Source: Rhodoferax sp. AJA081-3 (lineage in GTDB: Bacteria > Pseudomonadota > Gammaproteobacteria > Burkholderiales > Burkholderiaceae_C). Taken from it: a stretch of DNA of 64,000 bases. The position numbers and the translations under genes were made by a program. The notes beneath the pieces are model-generated. The model saw only the letters and a list, made by a program, of their open reading frames with translations. It was not told the DNA's origin and did no database searches. Shown here in pieces: positions 21,681 to 30,420 of the stretch (its first letter is position 1; each line of letters starts with the position of its first letter). The DNA lies in assembly GCF_017798165.1 (NCBI RefSeq), contig NZ_CP059068.1, forward strand, positions 4,898,001 through 4,962,000. Reading direction: 5' to 3'.

Positions 21681-21917
21681 GTGTCGTTTCCTAATAGTCT
21701 TCGGTTGATATTCAATCCAGGCCAAATTGCTGCTCGCGTTGTGAACTGCGGGACAACACTGTGATGTTACGACTTTGTACCTCGTCGAACACATGGGTTT
21801 ACACGGGGACTTCATGCAAAGAATGCATGGGGCAATACGCGGCGGTCTTTGTCTAGCACAGATGCATGGTCGCAATTTCCATGCCGCAAAGCCAACACAT
21901 GGAATGGCATTGGGCGA

Positions 21918-23780
21918 TCAGTCTCCACGTACCACGCCTTCACGCCGGGGGTCAGCTCCACCGAACCACCCCGTACCACCGCCAGATGCAGCGTTGAGGT
22001 TGGCGCGCCCAATGGCTTGCAGCCCGCTGACCATGGTTTGTTCCCGCACATCGTGGCCACGCGCTTTGAGGGCATCCACGGTTGTTGGGGGGAAGCGTTT
22101 TTCCTCCAGCAGCGTAGGGGCTCCGGCTGCGCCAAAGTTGGGCAGGTTGATGGCTTGTTGCGCGTTCAAACCCCAGTTGAGCATGCCGTACACCGTTTTG
22201 GCGGTGAAGTGGATGATCAACGCGCCACCCGGGCTGCCGCCCGTCAGGACCACCTTGCCGTTGGACTTGTCAAACACCAGGGTCGGGCTCATCGAACTGC
22301 GGGGGCGCTTTCCGGGCTGCACCCGGTTGGCGGTGGGTTTGCCCGTCGCATCGTTGGGGTTGTAGTTGAAATCGGTCAGCTCGTTGTTCAGCAAAAATCC
22401 GCCGCCTGCGGTGGTGCTGCCGGGGTTGACCATTTGCCGCGCACCAAAAGCGGCTTCAATGGTGGTGGTCATCGACAAGGCATTGCCGTAGCCGTCGACG
22501 ATGCTGATGTGGCTGGTGCCGTATTCGGGCTGATCCGTCGCATGTCCGAACGCGGTTTTGATACCTGCAGGGGTGCCAGGCTTGGCATCACCTTTCATGC
22601 TGGTTCCAGTGATGCGAAGCGCGCGTTCGGCGAGATAGGCGGGCGCCAGCATGGTGCCCCAGTTGCCCCCAATCTTTCCGTCAGGGGCTGGTACGAAATC
22701 CGGGTCACCGAGGTACAGGCCGCGGTCTGCAAAGGCCAGGCGCGAAGCTTCGGTATAGAGGTGCAGCCATTCAGGGCCTGGCAAACCGTCAGCCCCTAGC
22801 CGGAAGTTGCCGGCCTGTGTGTGAGCCAGCGTGCCCAAAATCTGGCCTACCGCAACCATGCCGGACGATGGCGGCGGCATACCGCAGATGGCATAGTCTT
22901 TGCCGGTGCTGGCTTTGTAGTCCATGCATATCGGGTCGCGCTTTTTGGCGGTGTAGCCGGCCATGTCGGCCAGGGTCAGTTTGCCGGGGTTGGTCGGGTG
23001 TTTTTGCACCTTGTCAACGATGGCTTGTGCGATGGCGCCCTCATGCAGGGCTTTGCTGCCCTCAGCGGCCATACGCTTGAGAACATCTGCATAGGCCTGG
23101 TTGCGCAGGTTGAAGCCCACGTCGCGGGCCTCGCCGTCGGGTTTGAAGAAATAGGCCAGGGCAACCGGGTCTTTCTTCAGATGTGCGTCGGCTTTGACCA
23201 GTGTATTTAAGCGCGGGCTGACTTTGAAGCCGCCTTCGGCCAATGTTATGGCGGGCTCAAACAGTTTGGCCCAGGGCAGCTTGCCGTGTTGCTTGTGCGC
23301 CATCTCCAGCATCCGCATGGCGCCGGGCACGCCAACAGAGCGACCACCGACCAGGCCGTCGTCAAACGCCATCGGTTTGCCATCCTTCATGAACAGGTTT
23401 TCATCGGCAGATGCGGGTGCCGTTTCGCGGCCATCAAAGGCTTCGGTTGTCCGGCCGTCGTGGTGCAGCAAAAACGCGCCGCCCGCAATGCCGCTGGACT
23501 GCGGCTCCACCAGGCCCAGCACCAGTTGCACCGCAATGGCCGCGTCCACCGCGCTGCCGCCGGCCTTGAGCACCTGGTAGCCCGCGTCGGTGGCCAACGG
23601 GTTGGCAGCTGCCACGGCAAATTGGGCCGTGGCCCAGCCCGGTTTTCGGTCAATGCCCGACGCGCCTTCTGGCTGCGCAAAGGGCTGGTAACTGAAGTTG
23701 CTCGGCCCCGATGCACAGGCGGCCAGCAGCGTGGCAACGGCAAGGGTGGATAGGGCAAAGCTGCGGCGGCGAAGTGTCAT
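21918..23780 (-). CDS. ggt: Gamma-glutamyltransferase (glutathione hydrolase), lipoprotein signal
   Basis: From the ATG at 23778-23780 the precursor is 620 residues with a lipobox-like signal (TLLAACASG), so it is probably a periplasm-facing lipoprotein. GGT landmarks are DAAIAVQLVLGLVEPQSSGIAGGAF and FDGRETAP. The autocleavage site is YGTSHISIVDGYGNA; the nucleophile is the Thr, and the second residue is Ser where E. coli has Thr. Glutamyl-binding residues follow in RPRSSMSPT and GGSPGG. The enzyme self-cleaves into two subunits and removes gamma-glutamyl groups from glutathione and related compounds, releasing glutamate. It lies upstream of gltIJKL on the same strand, which suggests release and import of glutamate are linked. 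Confidence 0.93.
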   Translation of the reverse strand: MTLRRRSFALSTLAVATLLAACASGPSNFSYQPFAQPEGASGIDRKPGWATAQFAVAAANPLATDAGYQVLKAGGSAVDAAIAVQLVLGLVEPQSSGIAGGAFLLHHDGRTTEAFDGRETAPASADENLFMKDGKPMAFDDGLVGGRSVGVPGAMRMLEMAHKQHGKLPWAKLFEPAITLAEGGFKVSPRLNTLVKADAHLKKDPVALAYFFKPDGEARDVGFNLRNQAYADVLKRMAAEGSKALHEGAIAQAIVDKVQKHPTNPGKLTLADMAGYTAKKRDPICMDYKASTGKDYAICGMPPPSSGMVAVGQILGTLAHTQAGNFRLGADGLPGPEWLHLYTEASRLAFADRGLYLGDPDFVPAPDGKIGGNWGTMLAPAYLAERALRITGTSMKGDAKPGTPAGIKTAFGHATDQPEYGTSHISIVDGYGNALSMTTTIEAAFGARQMVNPGSTTAGGGFLLNNELTDFNYNPNDATGKPTANRVQPGKRPRSSMSPTLVFDKSNGKVVLTGGSPGGALIIHFTAKTVYGMLNWGLNAQQAINLPNFGAAGAPTLLEEKRFPPTTVDALKARGHDVREQTMVSGLQAIGRANLNAASGGGTGWFGGADPRREGVVRGD

Positions 23781-23956
23781 GGGTTTCTCCTGGCGTTGTC
23801 GGATAGTACGACGACGTGGCGGATCAAACAAATGGGCGTGTCGCCGACAGGGGGGTCGCGCACGCGACTGAAATGGCGCTTTCTGGGGGGCTACCCGGAT
23901 GCGGCAGGGGCTTTCGGGCAGTAGGCTCACACCGACGTTTCTACCAAGGAGTTTCG

Positions 23957-25645
23957 GTGCGCGCCCATTACACGTTCTGGCCCAAGCGGCTGCCCCATGC
24001 CATCACCCCGCCTGCGACATCGTTGTGGGACAACCTGGAAACCAGCGCCCGCCGTTACCCGGACAAGGCCGCCCTCGTGTTCTTCGGTACCGTGTTGACC
24101 TATGCCGATTTGCTACAAAAAGCAGAGCGACTAGCCCAGTGTTTACGGGGGCTAGGGGTCAAAAAAGGTGACAGGGTTGTGCTGTGTATGCAAAACTGCC
24201 CGCAGCTGGTCATTGCCCATTTTGCGATCCTGCGGGCCAATGCGGTGGTGGTACCCGTCAACCCCATGAACCGTGCCGAGGAGCTGAAGCACTACATCAC
24301 CGACCCCGATGCGCGTATTGCCATCACCACCGCCGACCTGGCGGCCGAGCTGGCCCGTGCCAGCGACGCGCTGGATGCCAAGGACCGGCTGAGCCACTTG
24401 ATCACCACACAGTTTGCCGATGCCTTTGACTCCGATGTGGTGGGCGACGACGCACCACCCGCTGCCTGGAGCCAGTGGCTGCTGGGCCGCCACCGCCCAC
24501 CCGCGATGTTGGGCGGCCAGGTGCTGGAGTGGAGCCAGGCCCTGGCTGCAGGTGGTGAACTGCCCGCGTTGGAAGTCGGCCCGGCCGACCTGGCCCTGTT
24601 GCCCTATACCAGTGGCACCACCGGCCTGCCCAAGGGCTGCATGCACCCCCACAGCAGCATCATGCACAACGCCGTGGCCAGTGGCATGTGGGGCAATGGC
24701 TCGGCCGAAAACGTGGTGTTGGTGGTGGTGCCCATGTTCCATATCACCGGCATGGTCAGCATCATGCACACCAGCATTCGGGCTGGGGCCACCATGGTGG
24801 TGATGCCCCGCTGGGACCGCGACCTGGCCGGGCGATTGATCTCGCGCTGGAAGGTGACGCACTGGACCAATATCCCCACCATGGTGATCGATCTGCTGGC
24901 CAGCCCCCACTTTGCCAGCTACAACCTGTCCAGCCTGGTCTACATCGGCGGCGGTGGCGCGGCCATGCCCCAGGCCGTGGCCCAGCGGCTGCTGGAGCAG
25001 TTTGGCCTGCGCTACATCGAAGGTTACGGACTGACCGAAACCGCCGCCCCCAGCCACAGCAACCCGCCCGATGCGCCCAAGCAGCAGTGCCTGGGCATTC
25101 CTTTTATGGGCACCGATGCCCGCGTCATCGACCCCGACACGCTGCAGGAAATGCCGGTGGGCGAGGCCGGTGAAATCATCATGCATGGCCCCGAGGTGTT
25201 TAACGGTTACTGGAAACGGCCAGACGCCACGGCCGCCGCTTTTATCGAGATCGACGGCAAACGTTTCTTCCGCTCCGGTGACCTGGGGCGGGTGGATGAA
25301 GACGGTTATTTCTTTCTGACCGACCGGCTCAAACGCATGATCAATGCATCGGGCTTCAAGGTCTGGCCGGCCGAGGTGGAGGCGCTGATGTACCGCCACC
25401 CGGCTATTCAAGAGGCCTGCGTCATCTCCACACCCGACAGCTACCGGGGTGAATCCGTCAAGGCGGTGGTGGTGCTACGCTCCACACACAAAGACCTGGT
25501 GACCGAGCAGGGCATTGTGGACTGGTGCCGTGAGAACATGGCGGTCTACAAAGTGCCGCGCGTGGTGCAGTTTGTTGATGCACTACCCAAGAGCGGTGCC
25601 GGCAAGGTCATGTGGCGCACATTACAGGAAGCAGAAGGGACGTAA
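23957..25645 (+). CDS. AMP-forming acyl-CoA synthetase (long-chain fatty acid/CoA ligase)
   Basis: I place the start at GTG 23957, 6 nt after AAGGAG (23945-23950); the frame is open upstream but those codons are not protein-like. The 562-residue enzyme has the ANL motifs YTSGTTGLPKG, YIEGYGLTET, FFRSGDLGRVDEDGYFF and RMINASGFKVWPAEVE, and the catalytic Lys region PKSGAGKVMWR. It activates a carboxylate with ATP and joins it to CoA. A family A repeat lies inside the gene (24112-24166). The next gene begins 2 bp after the stop, so this heads a four-gene operon. Substrate chain length cannot be read from the sequence. Confidence 0.9.
   Translation: MRAHYTFWPKRLPHAITPPATSLWDNLETSARRYPDKAALVFFGTVLTYADLLQKAERLAQCLRGLGVKKGDRVVLCMQNCPQLVIAHFAILRANAVVVPVNPMNRAEELKHYITDPDARIAITTADLAAELARASDALDAKDRLSHLITTQFADAFDSDVVGDDAPPAAWSQWLLGRHRPPAMLGGQVLEWSQALAAGGELPALEVGPADLALLPYTSGTTGLPKGCMHPHSSIMHNAVASGMWGNGSAENVVLVVVPMFHITGMVSIMHTSIRAGATMVVMPRWDRDLAGRLISRWKVTHWTNIPTMVIDLLASPHFASYNLSSLVYIGGGGAAMPQAVAQRLLEQFGLRYIEGYGLTETAAPSHSNPPDAPKQQCLGIPFMGTDARVIDPDTLQEMPVGEAGEIIMHGPEVFNGYWKRPDATAAAFIEIDGKRFFRSGDLGRVDEDGYFFLTDRLKRMINASGFKVWPAEVEALMYRHPAIQEACVISTPDSYRGESVKAVVVLRSTHKDLVTEQGIVDWCRENMAVYKVPRVVQFVDALPKSGAGKVMWRTLQEAEGT
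24112..24166 (-). repeat. Family A repeat inside the acyl-CoA ligase gene (copy A3)
   Basis: On the minus strand this reads a CCTAGCCCCCGT box, a spacer and a stem GCTCTGC..GTAGC, closely resembling the intergenic copy at 40807-40866. It encodes the stretch LLQKAERLAQCLRGLGVKKG without disrupting the frame. Confidence 0.6.
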
Positions 25646-25647
25646 TT

Positions 25648-26559
25648 TTGGGTTCATTGGACGATTCGCTCGGCAGGCCTTTGACCGGTTGGCGCCTACG
25701 GCTCTACACCATCATTTTTGAGGCCGATACGCGGGCCGGGCGTTTGTTCGACCAATGGCTGATTGCAGTCATCCTGGCCAGTGTGGCGTTGGTGGTGCTG
25801 GACAGTGTGCAAACCTTCGGGTCCCGTTACGCACTGGCCTTTAATGTGCTGGAGTGGCTGTTCACCATTGCCTTTACGCTGGAGTATGTGGCCCGCCTGC
25901 TGTGTGTGCGCCACCCCACGCGGTATGCGCTGAGCTTTTATGGCCTGATCGACCTGGCAGCCCTGCTGCCTACCTATGTCGCCCTGCTGGTGCCCGAGGT
26001 GCATGCGCTGATCGATGTGCGCGTGTTGCGCCTGCTGCGGGTGTTCCGGGTGTTCAAGCTCACGGCCTATGTGGTGGAGTTCCAGTCGCTGGGCGCTGCG
26101 CTGCGGGCCAGCCGCCGCAAGATACTGGTGTTTCTGTCGGCCGTGCTGATGATTGTGCTGGTCATGGGCACGCTGATGTATGTGGTGGAGGGCCCCGCCA
26201 ACGGCTTCTCCAACATCCCCACCTCGGTGTACTGGGCCATCACCACCATGACCACCGTGGGTTTTGGCGACATCACGCCCAAAACCGACCTGGGCCGCCT
26301 GATTGCCTCCTGCATGATGCTCTTGGGCTGGGGCACACTGGCCGTACCCACCGGCATCGTGACCGCCGAAATGACGGCCCGCCGTGCCGCGGAGCCCACG
26401 ACCACCCGCACCTGCCACGAATGCCTGACCGAAGGGCATTTGCCCCAGGCCAACTACTGTTTGCATTGCGGCGCAAAATTGCCCGACTACCAGTACGAGC
26501 CCGTTTCCGCGGCTGTGTCCACCAGGCCAGCTTCTTCCTCAGGAGATTCCCATGTTTGA
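25648..26559 (+). CDS. Voltage-gated potassium channel with C-terminal zinc ribbon
   Basis: The TTG at 25648 has a good ribosome-binding site, AGAAGGGA (25633-25640), so I prefer it to the GTG at 25612; this gives 303 residues. Six transmembrane helices are visible. The S4 segment is VRVLRLLRVFRVFKLTAYVV with regularly spaced Arg/Lys, and the pore has the K+ selectivity filter TVGFGD within TTMTTVGFGDITPKTD. The C-terminus is unusual for a small Kv channel: two CxxC pairs (CHEC and CLHC, 11 residues apart) form a likely zinc ribbon. It lies 2 bp after the ligase and overlaps the next gene by 8 bp. Confidence 0.9.
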   Translation: MGSLDDSLGRPLTGWRLRLYTIIFEADTRAGRLFDQWLIAVILASVALVVLDSVQTFGSRYALAFNVLEWLFTIAFTLEYVARLLCVRHPTRYALSFYGLIDLAALLPTYVALLVPEVHALIDVRVLRLLRVFRVFKLTAYVVEFQSLGAALRASRRKILVFLSAVLMIVLVMGTLMYVVEGPANGFSNIPTSVYWAITTMTTVGFGDITPKTDLGRLIASCMMLLGWGTLAVPTGIVTAEMTARRAAEPTTTRTCHECLTEGHLPQANYCLHCGAKLPDYQYEPVSAAVSTRPASSSGDSHV

Positions 26560-27589
26560 AACCGCCATCGCCGGCAGCCTGCCCAAACCTTCGTGGTTGT
26601 CCGAAACCGAAAAACTCTGGCCGCAGTGGAAGCTGGCTGGCCCCGATCTGCAACAGGCCAAGGCCGATGCCACGCTCTTGTGGATCAAGGCCCAGGAAGA
26701 CGCGGGCCTGGACATCGTGGGTGACGGCGAACAAAGCCGCCAGCACTTTGTGCACGGCTTTCTGGAGCAGGTGGAGGGCATTGACTTTGAGCACAAGGTC
26801 ACGATGGGCATACGCAACAACCGCTACGACGCCCAGGTGCCCCAGGTGATTGCCGAGCTGCGCCTCAAGGGCCGGGTCCACGCCTTCGAGGCCCAACTGG
26901 CCCGCGCCCATACCAAGAAGAAACTCAAGTTCACCATGCCCGGCCCGCTGACCATTGTGGACACCGTGGCCGACCGTTTTTATGGCGACAAACGCAAGAT
27001 GGCCTTCGCCTTTGCCGAGCTGCTCAACCAGGAAGCCCTGGCCCTGCAGGCCGATGGGGTAGACATCCTTCAGTTCGACGAACCGGCCTTTAATGTTTAT
27101 ATGAAGGACGCTGCCGAATGGGGCGTCAAAGCTTTGGAGATTGCCGCGCGCGGCCTGACCTGCACAACAGCCGTCCACATTTGTTACGGCTACGGTATCA
27201 AGGCCAACAATGACTGGAAGGAAACCCTGGGCCAGGAGTGGCGCCAATACGCCGATATCTTTCCGGCGCTGGCGGCCAGCAGCATCCAACAGGTCAGCCT
27301 GGAGTGTTACCACTCCCATGTGCCACCCGACCTGATGGCCCTGCTGAAAGACAAGGACGTGATGGTCGGCGTCATCGACGTGGCCAGCGACGTGGTTGAA
27401 ACGCCCGAGCAGGTGGCCGACACCATTGGTGTGGCACTGCAACACCTGCCGCGCAACCGTATCTTCCCTTGCACCAACTGTGGCCTGGCGCCCATGAGCC
27501 GCGGGGTGGCAGTCAAGAAGCTGGAGGCGCTCGCCCAGGGGGCGGCACTGGCCCGCCAGCGGTATGGTCAACCAGGAGCCGGTGTTTGA
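26552..27589 (+). CDS. MetE-like cobalamin-independent methionine synthase domain protein
   Basis: A 345-residue protein matching only the catalytic C-terminal barrel of MetE (full-length MetE is about 750 residues). It begins MFETAIAGSLPKPSWLSETE. The substrate and zinc regions are recognisable: DGVDILQFDEPAFNVYMKD, CTTAVHICYGYG (His and Cys ligands) and FPCTNCGLAPM (final Cys ligand), so catalytic capacity seems intact. Stand-alone core-MetE proteins transfer methyl groups to homocysteine from donors other than polyglutamylated methyltetrahydrofolate, perhaps a corrinoid protein. The ATG lies inside the channel gene's last codons, indicating translational coupling. The methyl donor here is unknown. 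Confidence 0.85.
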   Translation: MFETAIAGSLPKPSWLSETEKLWPQWKLAGPDLQQAKADATLLWIKAQEDAGLDIVGDGEQSRQHFVHGFLEQVEGIDFEHKVTMGIRNNRYDAQVPQVIAELRLKGRVHAFEAQLARAHTKKKLKFTMPGPLTIVDTVADRFYGDKRKMAFAFAELLNQEALALQADGVDILQFDEPAFNVYMKDAAEWGVKALEIAARGLTCTTAVHICYGYGIKANNDWKETLGQEWRQYADIFPALAASSIQQVSLECYHSHVPPDLMALLKDKDVMVGVIDVASDVVETPEQVADTIGVALQHLPRNRIFPCTNCGLAPMSRGVAVKKLEALAQGAALARQRYGQPGAGV

Positions 27590-28794
27590 TACCAACGGAT
27601 AAACAACTGCCGCTGGGATCGGCCAAAGACCTGGGTTTTTGCCCGCAACGTGTGCGCCATCTGGTCGAGACCCTGCAGGCCGAGGTGGCCAAGGCCCGCC
27701 TGCCCGGCGCGGTGGCCCTGATCGCCCGACACGGCCAGGTGCTGCTGCACCAAAACGTGGGCCAGCAAGACCCGGCCCACGGCGTGCCGATGGAGCTGGA
27801 TTCCATCTTCCGTATCTACTCCATGACCAAGCCCATCGTCTCGGTGGCGGCGATGCAGTTGATGGAGCGCGGGCTATTGTTGTTGAGCGACCCCGTGGCC
27901 AAATACCTGCCGGAGTTTGCCGACATCCAGGTCAGCACCGTGGTGAACGGCCAGGCCCAGCAGAAGCGCCCCAAGACGGAGCCCACCGTGCAAGACTTGC
28001 TGCGCCACACGGCCGGGCTGACCTATGAGATTCTGGGCAGTGAGCCCATACAACGCCAATACGCCCAGGCACGACTGGCATCACGCACACGCAGCAACCG
28101 TGAATTTTCCAAAGCCCTGGCGGCGCTGCCGCTGATGTTTGAACCCGGCACAGTGTGGGAATACAGCCGTGCTACCGACCTGCTGGGCGCGCTGGTGGAG
28201 GTGGTCAGCGGCCAGACGCTGGGCGCTTTTCTGCACGACAACATCCTGGGCCCGCTGGGCATGGTGGACACATCTTTTGTGGTGCCGCCGGACAAGTACC
28301 ACCGCATCGCCGAACCCTTTGCCATAGACCCCGACGGCGGCATCGCTCCGCGCCTGATCGACCTGCGCCAGAACGCCGCCATGGAGGCCGGTGGCGCCGG
28401 CCTGGCATCCACGTCCGCCGACTACGCGCGGTTTTTGCAATGTCTGCTCAACGGCGGGGAACTGGACGGCAAGCGTATCCTCAGCACCGCCACCGTGCGG
28501 TATATGACGGCCGACCATTTGGGAAACATTGGTGTGCACCGGGCCGGACGTTCAGGTGAGTTGCTGCCGCCCGGCCACGGCTTCGGCCTGGGATTTGCCG
28601 TGCGACTGGAGGAGGGCGTGGCCGCACAGGCCGGCTCCAAGGGCCTGTACTTCTGGGGCGGCATAGCAGGCACTACCTTTTTTGTGGACCCGGCCAAAGA
28701 CTTCTTTGCGCTGATGATGCTGCAGGCGCCCAACCAGCGGGACTATTACCGGCCTTTGTTCCGCAACCTGGTGTATGCGGCCCTGCTGGAATAA
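27586..28794 (+). CDS. Serine hydrolase, beta-lactamase fold (family VIII esterase-like)
   Basis: The TTG at 27586 overlaps the preceding stop (TTGA) and is preceded by AGGAG with 7-nt spacing, so I choose it; the frame is also open from 27469. The 402-residue protein has the SxxK nucleophile motif in IYSMTKPIVS, a YxR/N-type motif in VWEYSRATDLLGALVEVVSG, and WGGIAGTTFFVDP in place of the KTG box. WGG is usual in family VIII carboxylesterases related to class C beta-lactamases. No signal peptide is evident, which argues for a cytoplasmic esterase and not a beta-lactamase. It ends the four-gene operon, just before repeat A4. Confidence 0.87.
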   Translation: MIPTDKQLPLGSAKDLGFCPQRVRHLVETLQAEVAKARLPGAVALIARHGQVLLHQNVGQQDPAHGVPMELDSIFRIYSMTKPIVSVAAMQLMERGLLLLSDPVAKYLPEFADIQVSTVVNGQAQQKRPKTEPTVQDLLRHTAGLTYEILGSEPIQRQYAQARLASRTRSNREFSKALAALPLMFEPGTVWEYSRATDLLGALVEVVSGQTLGAFLHDNILGPLGMVDTSFVVPPDKYHRIAEPFAIDPDGGIAPRLIDLRQNAAMEAGGAGLASTSADYARFLQCLLNGGELDGKRILSTATVRYMTADHLGNIGVHRAGRSGELLPPGHGFGLGFAVRLEEGVAAQAGSKGLYFWGGIAGTTFFVDPAKDFFALMMLQAPNQRDYYRPLFRNLVYAALLE

Positions 28795-28803
28795 CTTTAA
28801 GCC

Positions 28804-28860
28804 AAATCGGCCTCTAGCCCCCGTTCAATATAACAGTATTGCTATGCTAAACATAGCAAA
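28804..28860. repeat. Family A dispersed hairpin, copy A4
   Basis: GCCTCTAGCCCCCGT box with an 8-bp stem TTGCTATG (28839-28846) and CATAGCAA (28852-28859). It lies between the convergent stops of the esterase and the M20 peptidase. Confidence 0.88.
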
Positions 28861-28878
28861 TGGGTAACCACAAGGCAC

Positions 28879-30384
28879 TCACTTTGTATACCCAAGGTCT
28901 GCCACATTGATAAGCAGGCGCTGGTAGAAGTGGATCATCTCCGCGTAGTTGGCCACCGACACCCGCTCGTCGGTGCCGTGGAAACGTGCCAGGTCCTGGC
29001 TCTGCGCGCGCACAGGCGAGAAGCGGTAGATGTTGTCCGTCAGATCCTCCATGTAACGCGAGTCGGTTGCGCCCAGCATCAGGCCGGGGGCGACCACCGC
29101 GGTGGGAAACACCTCGCGGATGCTGCGGTTGAGGGCGCGGTAAGCGGCCGAGTCGGTGCGGGAGACGGGTGAGGCTTCCCAGCCCTTGCCCGAGACCTTG
29201 ATTGCAGTGTCGGCAATGGCGTGTTCGGCATGGCGGGTCACCGCCTGTTGGGTGTCGCCCGGCAACAGGCGGAAATTGACCCAAGCATCGGCCTGGCCGG
29301 GCAAGACCTGTTCCTTGTTGCCGGCGTGCACCACAGTGGGTGCGGTAGTGGTGCGCAGCATGGCGTGGGCGCTGGGTTTGCGTTCCAGCTGCCAGCGCAC
29401 CAGGGGCTCAAACAGCCACAGGTTGCTCAGCAACACGCGGTTGATGCCGCTGAACTCGGGCGCCACGGTGGCGAACATCTGCGCCGCCGCATCGCGGATC
29501 TTGGCGGGCATTTGTTGCTGCTCCAGCCGGGTAATAGCGGCCGCCAGGCTGCCAATCGCCGTGCGTTCGTGTGGCATGGACGAATGCCCCGGCGCCGCAT
29601 GGGCATGCAGCTCCAGCGTCATATAACCCTTCTCGGCAATACCCACCAGCGCCACCGGGCTGTCCAGCCCCTGCATCATGCCCTGGGTGACCAGCAGCCC
29701 CTCGTTCAGCACAAAGTCCAGCTTGACGCCGCGCCCACGCAGCAGCGCGGCGATGGCGCGGGCCCCGTCTTCGCCACTGCGCGTACCGGCCTCCTCGTCG
29801 TGGCCAAAGGCCAGGTAGACGGTTTGCCGGGGTTGCACGCCCCGGCTGGCCATCGCCTCCACCGCTTCCAGCATGGCCATCAGATTGCCTTTGTCGTCCC
29901 AGGCGCCGCGGCCCCAGATAAAGCCGTCTTGCACCACGCCGCCAAAGGGTGGGTGTTGCCAGTTTTTTTCGGTACCGGGGGCAATCGGCACCACGTCCTG
30001 GTGCGCCATCAGCAGCACCGCCTTGGCGGTAGGGTCACTGCCCGGCCAGGTGTAGAGCAGGCTGTGCTGGTTGACGACTTCGCGCTGGAGCACCCGGTGT
30101 GTGGCAGGAAACTGCTGCGCCAGGTAGGCATGGAACTGCAAAAATTCCGCCGCGCTGTTCTGTGCGGGTGTTTCGTAGGTGATGGTGGGTATACGCACCG
30201 CACCGGCCAGGCGCTGGGCGGCGGCTGCCGTGTCCAGTGCCGGGGTCGCGACCGGCGCGACCTGCAGTTGGCGTGAGCCGTGCCGCGCGGTGTTGAGCAA
30301 CAGCAGGGCGGCCAGCAGCACCAGGCTGGTGGTGGCGATGAGCAGGGATTTGCGGATAACGGGGCGCACTATGATGCCTTTCAT
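28879..30384 (-). CDS. M20-family zinc peptidase, PM20D1-like, membrane-anchored
   Basis: A 501-residue protein with an N-terminal signal anchor (SLLIATTSLVLLAALLLLNT, about residues 13-33), so the catalytic part is probably periplasmic. Dizinc-site motifs of M20 are MAHQDVVPI (His), WGRGAWDDKGNLMAM (bridging Asp) and FGHDEEAGT (catalytic Glu and ligand). Overall length and the VNQHSLLYTWPG and HPPFGG segments fit the PM20D1/carboxypeptidase S subgroup. This subgroup hydrolyses peptides or N-acyl amino acids. The start lies 36 bp from the divergent Crp/Fnr-type regulator, a possible but unproven regulatory pair. Confidence 0.88.
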   Translation of the reverse strand: MKGIIVRPVIRKSLLIATTSLVLLAALLLLNTARHGSRQLQVAPVATPALDTAAAAQRLAGAVRIPTITYETPAQNSAAEFLQFHAYLAQQFPATHRVLQREVVNQHSLLYTWPGSDPTAKAVLLMAHQDVVPIAPGTEKNWQHPPFGGVVQDGFIWGRGAWDDKGNLMAMLEAVEAMASRGVQPRQTVYLAFGHDEEAGTRSGEDGARAIAALLRGRGVKLDFVLNEGLLVTQGMMQGLDSPVALVGIAEKGYMTLELHAHAAPGHSSMPHERTAIGSLAAAITRLEQQQMPAKIRDAAAQMFATVAPEFSGINRVLLSNLWLFEPLVRWQLERKPSAHAMLRTTTAPTVVHAGNKEQVLPGQADAWVNFRLLPGDTQQAVTRHAEHAIADTAIKVSGKGWEASPVSRTDSAAYRALNRSIREVFPTAVVAPGLMLGATDSRYMEDLTDNIYRFSPVRAQSQDLARFHGTDERVSVANYAEMIHFYQRLLINVADLGYTK

Positions 30385-30420
30385 TCCAGAGAGGTAGAGG
30401 TTTCGAATGAGGCTATTTTT

